The notes under the pieces were generated by a model. That model made no database searches, was not told where the DNA came from, and was given only the letters and a program-made list of their open reading frames with translations. A stretch of DNA of 64,000 nucleotides from Sphingomonas sp. Mn802worker. Its GTDB lineage: Bacteria; Pseudomonadota; Alphaproteobacteria; Sphingomonadales; Sphingomonadaceae. The DNA lies in assembly GCF_000382485.1 (NCBI RefSeq), contig NZ_AORY01000004.1:62001-126000 (forward strand), written 5' to 3'. This document shows positions 60,113-64,000 of this stretch, piece by piece. Positions within the stretch are counted from its first letter, which is position 1, and each line of letters starts with the position of its first letter. Made by a program: the position numbers and the translations under genes.

Positions 60113-61291
60113 GTGAAAAAGCATCTGTTGGCGTCGCTGCTGCTCGGCAGCACGCTCATGTGCGGGGGTGCCGAGGCGCGCGTTCGCTGGACCGAGGCGC
60201 AGGCGAACGCCTGGTACGGCAAGCAGCCGTGGCTGGTCGGCAGCAACTACACGCCCGCGACCGCGATCAACCAGATGGAGATGTGGCAGGCCGCGACCTG
60301 GGACCCGAAACGGATCGATTACGAGCTGGGTCTGGCACAGGGCATCGGCATGAACACAATGCGCGTGTTCCTGCACGACCAGCTATGGACGAGCGACCCC
60401 GAAGGGTTTCGCCGCCGCATCGACGAGTTCCTGACGCTCGCGCAGCGCCACGGAATCAAGCCGCTGTTCGTGCTGTTCGACAGCTGCTGGGATCCCGATC
60501 CGAAGCTCGGGCCGCAGCATCCGCCGATCCCGGGCGTGCACAATTCGGGCTGGGTGCAGGGGCCGGGTCTGCCGGGCCTGCGCGACAAGACGCGCTATCC
60601 CGCCTACCGCGCCTATGTGCAGGGGGTGATCGGCGCGTTCAGGAACGACGACCGCGTGCTCGGCTGGGACGTGTGGAACGAGCCCGACAACGGTGCCGAC
60701 CAGTACAAGGGGCAGGAGGGCAAGGAGCCGCTGGTGCGCGCGCTGCTGGCGCAGGTGTTCGACTGGGCACGCGCCGCCGAGCCGTCGCAGCCGATCACCT
60801 CGGGTGTGTGGCAGCACGACGACTGGTCGCAGAACGGCGGCAAGCTGACGCCGATGGAGAAGCTGCAGCTCAGCCAGTCGGACGTGATCTCGTTCCACGA
60901 CTATAACTGGCCGGAGAAGTTCGAGGCGCGCGTCAAGCAACTGCTGCCGTACAATCGCCCGATCCTGTGCACCGAATATATGGCGCGCGGCAACGGTTCG
61001 ACCTTCGACGGCTCGCTGCCGATCGGCAAGCGCTACAATATCGCCATGATGAACTGGGGCTTCGTCGACGGAAAGACGCAGACCCGGCTGCCGTGGGACA
61101 GCTGGAAGAAGCCGTACACCTATGAGGAGCCGACGATCTGGTTCCACGAGGTGTTCCGCAACGACGGCACGCCGTACCGGCAGGCCGAGACCGACCTGAT
61201 CCGCAGCCTGGCCGCGGCGCCCAAGGGCGTGGTGCCCGCGACGATGCCGGGGCAAGTACAGGCGGTTCCCGCGCGCCAGCGTCGACGCTGA
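60113..61291 (+). CDS. Secreted GH5-like retaining glycosidase
   Basis: A 392-aa exported TIM-barrel hydrolase. Signal peptide MKKHLLASLLLGSTLMCGGA (GTG start 60113, GGGAGG upstream). Acid/base Glu in VLGWDVWNEPDNG and nucleophile Glu in RPILCTEYMARGNG; both sit where GH5/GH-A enzymes have them. N-terminal VGSNYTPATAINQMEMWQ and SDVISFHDYNWPEKFEA are GH-A barrel strands. Such proteins are often listed as 1,4-beta-xylanase or cellulase, but the true substrate is unknown; arabinoxylan or arabinogalactan would fit the locus. Confidence 0.8.
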   Translation: MKKHLLASLLLGSTLMCGGAEARVRWTEAQANAWYGKQPWLVGSNYTPATAINQMEMWQAATWDPKRIDYELGLAQGIGMNTMRVFLHDQLWTSDPEGFRRRIDEFLTLAQRHGIKPLFVLFDSCWDPDPKLGPQHPPIPGVHNSGWVQGPGLPGLRDKTRYPAYRAYVQGVIGAFRNDDRVLGWDVWNEPDNGADQYKGQEGKEPLVRALLAQVFDWARAAEPSQPITSGVWQHDDWSQNGGKLTPMEKLQLSQSDVISFHDYNWPEKFEARVKQLLPYNRPILCTEYMARGNGSTFDGSLPIGKRYNIAMMNWGFVDGKTQTRLPWDSWKKPYTYEEPTIWFHEVFRNDGTPYRQAETDLIRSLAAAPKGVVPATMPGQVQAVPARQRRR

Positions 61292-61296
61292 TACGA

Positions 61297-61326
61297 GCCG
61301 GGCGGCGTTCGTGAACGCTGCCCGGC
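61297..61326 (+). terminator. GC-rich hairpin after the GH5-like gene
   Basis: GCCGGGCGGCGTTC pairs with GAACGCTGCCCGGC over 14 positions (one G-T wobble), starting 6 nt after the stop codon. No U-run; it precedes the stronger terminator below and probably stabilises the 3' end. Confidence 0.55.
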
Positions 61327-61346
61327 AATAACGATGATGGATTGAT

Positions 61347-61379
61347 CGGGAGCGGGCGTGTTGCGTCCGCTCCCGTTTT
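61347..61379 (+). terminator. Rho-independent terminator between convergent operons
   Basis: CGGGAGCGG (61347-61355) pairs with CCGCTCCCG (61367-61375), an 11-nt loop, followed by TTTT (61376-61379). It ends the rightward operon, directly adjacent to the GH43 stop of the leftward operon (61381), which it may also help terminate. Confidence 0.85.
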
Positions 61380-61380
61380 G

Positions 61381-62373
61381 TCAGCGGGTCGGCGGTGCCG
61401 GCTGCTCGCCGCTGACCGGCAGTGCGAAGACCGGTTGCCCGTCCTTCGACCAGGTGACGCGTTGGACATGCGGCGCGCGCGCGGGCGTGCACTTCATGCC
61501 GGCGCGCGGGTTGGCGTGATAGACGATCCACGTCTGGCTGCCGGCCGCGAAGAAGGCATTGTGTCCGGGTGCGAAGACGCCGCCTGCCGGGTTCTTCGCC
61601 ACCACGGGGGTCGGCTGCTTGTGCCAGCTGGCCGCGTTCAGCGGATCGCTGCCGGGGGCGGCGTGGAGCAGGCCGATGGCGTAATCGTCCGACCAGCACG
61701 CGCTGCCCGAATAGCTGAGGAACAGGTCGCCCTTTGGTCCCTTGAGGAAGGCCGGCCCTTCGAGAATTTGCCGGCCGCCCTGCCGCTCCCATGTCTGGTC
61801 GGGGCGCGCGATCACCACCTCCTCGCCCGCCAGCGTCCAGGGGTTGGTCATCCGCGCGATCGCCAGCACGCTGTCTGGCCCGACATAGGGCGAGTAGACG
61901 AAGTAACGCTTGCCGCCGGTTGCGAAGGTGGTGCCGTCGATCCCCGACCACTGGGTGTTGACGCGGCCGCGATCGATCCAGCGGCCCTGCAACGGATCGC
62001 GCGAGGCGTTCTCCAGCACGAAGATGCCGCGGTGGTCGTCATCGTCGTGACCGCTCGCCGCCGCGGTATAATAGATGAACCACTTGCCATCGATACGGTG
62101 CAGCTCGGGCGCCCAGATCGACTGCGCGTTGGGGCCGGTCGCGGGCGGCGTCCACACGACATGCTCGGGTGCGTCGGCGAGCTTGGCCAGATCGGTGGTG
62201 GCGCGGATCGCCAGCCGGTTCCTGAGCGTCGCCATGTAATAATAGGTGCCGCCGACCTGCACGATCGACGGATCGGGGCCCGAGGGCAGCAGCGGGTTGA
62301 CCAGCATCGGCGACGGTGCCGCGACGAGCGGTGCGGCAATCGTCAGCGCCAGCGCGGCAAGGGCCTTCTTCAT
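61381..62373 (-). CDS. Secreted GH43 arabinofuranosidase/xylosidase-type glycosidase
   Basis: Inverting GH43 enzyme (330 aa). Signal peptide MKKALAALALTIAAPLVAAP; catalytic base Asp in LPSGPDPSIVQVGGTYYYMA; pKa-modulating Asp in SGIDGTTFATGGKRYFVYSP; acid Glu in RQILEGPAFLKGPKGDLFLS. The propeller is complete: QSIWAPELHRIDGKWFIYYT. Releases terminal arabinose, xylose or galactose; a precise subfamily cannot be set by eye. ATGA overlap with the aldolase. Confidence 0.9.
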   Translation of the reverse strand: MKKALAALALTIAAPLVAAPSPMLVNPLLPSGPDPSIVQVGGTYYYMATLRNRLAIRATTDLAKLADAPEHVVWTPPATGPNAQSIWAPELHRIDGKWFIYYTAAASGHDDDDHRGIFVLENASRDPLQGRWIDRGRVNTQWSGIDGTTFATGGKRYFVYSPYVGPDSVLAIARMTNPWTLAGEEVVIARPDQTWERQGGRQILEGPAFLKGPKGDLFLSYSGSACWSDDYAIGLLHAAPGSDPLNAASWHKQPTPVVAKNPAGGVFAPGHNAFFAAGSQTWIVYHANPRAGMKCTPARAPHVQRVTWSKDGQPVFALPVSGEQPAPPTR

Positions 62374-62996
62374 GCCGACGCACTCCAGCCGGCGACAAAG
62401 GCATCGGCGGCGGCGCGTACCTGCGCGGGGGTCGAGCCGACGCGGTAGAGCGCAGAGCCGAGCCCGAAGCCGTTTGCCCCCGCCTCGCGCCACGGCGTCA
62501 TGTTGTCGGGCGTGATGCCGCCGACGGTTAGTACGGGCACGTGTTTCGGCAGCACCGCGCGTTGCGCCTTCAACACCGCCGGGCTCGCCGCCTCGGCCGG
62601 GAACAGCTTGAGCGCGGTGGCGCCCGCGTCCAAGGCGGCGAACGCTTCTGACGGGGTGAAATAGCCTGGCAGCGACGCCATGCCGGCCGCCGCGGTGGCG
62701 GCGATAACCGACAGGTTGGTGTTGGGCGAGATGACCATGCCTCCGCCGGCGTCCTGCACGCGTGCCACATCGGCGACGTTCAGCACCGTGCCGGCGCCGA
62801 ACAGCGCATGGTCGCCGAAGCGCCGCGCCAGCCGTTCGATGCTGGTGAACGGATTGGGCGAGTTGAGCGGCACCTCGATCAGCGTGAAGCCGGCGGCGAG
62901 CAGTTCCTCGCCTACGCCCTCGACTGTGTCGGGTGTGACGCCGCGCAGGATGGCGACGAGCGGCAAGGCGGCGAACGCCTGCGTGAAATCGATCAT
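62370..62996 (-). CDS. dgoA: 2-dehydro-3-deoxy-6-phosphogalactonate aldolase
   Basis: Class I aldolase (208 aa) splitting KDPGal to pyruvate and glyceraldehyde-3-phosphate. VAILRGVTPDTVEGV (Arg ligand), LIEVPLNSPNPFTSIE with E41, GTVLNVADV and Schiff-base K130 in ALKLFPAEAASP. The motif IEVPLNSP and following length favour DgoA over Eda (KDPG) aldolase. Overlaps the kinase and GH43 genes by 4 bp each. Confidence 0.92.
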   Translation of the reverse strand: MIDFTQAFAALPLVAILRGVTPDTVEGVGEELLAAGFTLIEVPLNSPNPFTSIERLARRFGDHALFGAGTVLNVADVARVQDAGGGMVISPNTNLSVIAATAAAGMASLPGYFTPSEAFAALDAGATALKLFPAEAASPAVLKAQRAVLPKHVPVLTVGGITPDNMTPWREAGANGFGLGSALYRVGSTPAQVRAAADAFVAGWSASA

Positions 62997-63862
62997 GACA
63001 TGAGTTCCCAGATGCGGGTGATTCCCGCCACGAAGGCGAAGTGGCTGTCGACAGCGATGCTTTGCGCGCCGACTTGCTCGATCGCTGCGGCGTAAAGCGC
63101 GCCGAGCGCCGGGTCGGCGAGCACATGGACCCGGTCGCCCGCGGACACCTGCGCGCGCACGTCGCTGCCGATCAGCAGCCCGCTGACGTAGGAGGCGGCG
63201 TCGGCGTCGTCACGTAGGCCGAGCAGACTGGCGGGGCGAACGCCGAACAAGGCCGCGAGCAGATCGTGGTCGCCGGCGCGCGCCACGCCGTCACGGAATG
63301 CCTGTCCGTCGACGACCGCATCCGTCATCGCCGCGCCGATCAGTGCGTGATCGCGCAGCAGCGCAAAGGCTTCGCCGGTCATCGCGGTGGCGAAGTCAAC
63401 CAGCGCGCCATTGCGCATACGCGCCCATTTGCAATGCGTACCGGGCTGGCACAGCAGCGCGTCTTCGGGCACGAGGCCGCCCGCGACCGCGCCGAGCAGC
63501 TGAACCTCCTCTCCACGCATCACGTCCGCGCGGGTGCCATCGACGATGCTTACGCCGGGGACGATGAAGACGTCGTCCTCCACGCGCCGCGCTGCTGCGG
63601 CAAGCGTGTCGAGCGTGGCGGGGCAGGCGACATAGCCTGCGTCGACCCAGCCGCGGTTCGACCCGATCATGCCGGCGAGCAGCATCGGCCGATCGCCCAT
63701 CTGCTGCTTGAGCGCGCGGGCGGCGGCAGCGAGATCATCGTCTGCGACCGCACGGATGCCGAGGCCGTCGCGCTCGCTGCGGGTGACCACGCCGTGCTCG
63801 ATCAGATAGGCGCGCCGGTTGGTCGTCCCCCAGTCGACCGCGATGAAGCTGTTCGCGCTCAC
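62993..63862 (-). CDS. dgoK: 2-dehydro-3-deoxygalactonokinase
   Basis: Phosphorylates KDGal with ATP (289 aa). Sugar-kinase fold start: FIAVDWGTTNRRAYLIE; conserved AGMIGSNRGWVDAGYVACPA, VPGVSIVDG, MRGEEVQLLGA and QPGTHCKWARM, the DgoK-specific blocks. Start GTG 63862 overlaps the symporter gene's stop as GTGA. With dgoA, the dehydrogenase, lactonase and dehydratase it completes the De Ley-Doudoroff galactose route. Confidence 0.93.
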   Translation of the reverse strand: MSANSFIAVDWGTTNRRAYLIEHGVVTRSERDGLGIRAVADDDLAAAARALKQQMGDRPMLLAGMIGSNRGWVDAGYVACPATLDTLAAAARRVEDDVFIVPGVSIVDGTRADVMRGEEVQLLGAVAGGLVPEDALLCQPGTHCKWARMRNGALVDFATAMTGEAFALLRDHALIGAAMTDAVVDGQAFRDGVARAGDHDLLAALFGVRPASLLGLRDDADAASYVSGLLIGSDVRAQVSAGDRVHVLADPALGALYAAAIEQVGAQSIAVDSHFAFVAGITRIWELMS

Positions 63863-64000
63863 CAGAAGGTCGCGTACAGGACGACGAGGATCAGGACGAC
63901 GGCAAGCGCGCCGACGTTGAAGCTCGTCGTCGTGCGATAGCCGACGTCATGAGTGTCGATCGTGTCACGGTCACCGCGGTTGGGCGTCAGCAGCGAGACG
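63859..64000 (-). CDS. Sodium/sugar symporter C-terminus (SSS family), rest outside window
   Basis: Only the last 47 codons are present, ending in TGA at 63859-63861. The readable peptide ends with NVGALAVVLILVVLYATFW, a final transmembrane helix of the kind seen at the end of sodium:glucose/galactose symporters (SSS). The upstream segment LLTPNRGDRDTIDTHDVGY is the last cytoplasmic loop. It would import the liberated monosaccharide. The identification rests on a short stretch and the operon context. Confidence 0.55.
   Translation of the reverse strand, partial: VSLLTPNRGDRDTIDTHDVGYRTTTSFNVGALAVVLILVVLYATFW

Noticed and set aside
1..64000. Search for mobile elements, CRISPR arrays and phage genes
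   Set aside because: No transposase, integrase, terminal inverted repeats with target duplications, or regularly spaced repeats were seen.

Overview
This 64 kb window is a piece of chromosome from an alphaproteobacterium, most likely a sphingomonad (Sphingomonas or a close relative). The evidence is its high GC content, heavy use of ATGA/GTGA stop-start overlaps, TonB-dependent receptors of the Xanthomonas/Caulobacter type, the SapC/cupin/flavin-halogenase neighbourhood, and an aerobic (CobG/CobN) cobalamin pathway. No insertion sequence, prophage, CRISPR array or plasmid gene was seen. Gene density is high and nearly all genes look intact. The one clear lesion is a single-base frameshift in a small lipoprotein-like gene at 3550-3833.

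Layout. 1-2.4 kb: a molybdenum aldehyde oxidoreductase operon (paoABC type; paoC runs off the left edge). 2.4-6.6 kb: a secreted glycerophosphodiester phosphodiesterase, small lipoproteins, an L,D-transpeptidase and tRNA-Gly(TCC). 6.7-8.4 kb: an SDR dehydrogenase overlapping a beta-propeller glycosidase/phosphorylase. 8.4-24.6 kb: the cobalamin region. It has cbtBA (cobalt uptake) behind a short B12 riboswitch, and a long minus-strand run cobW-N-G-H-I-J then cobL-E-M-B-A-F-bluB. cobK lies on the opposite strand inside it, and a full-length B12 riboswitch precedes cobW. 24.7-29.8 kb: a Gly/Ser-rich secreted protein and a NodT/EmrB/EmrA tripartite efflux operon whose EmrA has an unusual acidic tail. 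29.9-37.9 kb: a flavin-dependent halogenase, cupin-like hydroxylase, SapC and a 1096-aa TonB receptor in one operon, divergent from a LacI regulator. The shared control region carries two identical 12-bp palindromes. 37.8-45.5 kb: an MFS transporter, a large uncharacterised secreted protein, nicotinamidase, an aldo/keto reductase and a GH3 beta-glucosidase. 45.7-50.9 kb: a second L,D-transpeptidase, a 50-aa ORF, tRNA-Val(TAC), an SGNH hydrolase, a sialidase-fold protein and a small membrane-anchored protein.

51.1-64 kb is a sugar-polymer utilisation locus. A 960-aa TonB receptor, a GH43-like enzyme and an L-arabinose/D-galactose 1-dehydrogenase run to the left. A sugar-acid dehydratase, a lactonase, an aldose epimerase and a GH5-like glycosidase run to the right. 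They meet a second leftward operon of an SSS symporter, KDGal kinase, KDPGal aldolase and GH43, with a strong terminator between the two. The enzymes together spell a non-phosphorylative route from D-galactose (and probably L-arabinose) to pyruvate and glyceraldehyde-3-phosphate. The glycosidases suggest an arabinogalactan- or arabinan-like substrate; that substrate is inference.

All calls come from reading the sequence and from remembered family motifs. No database search was run.
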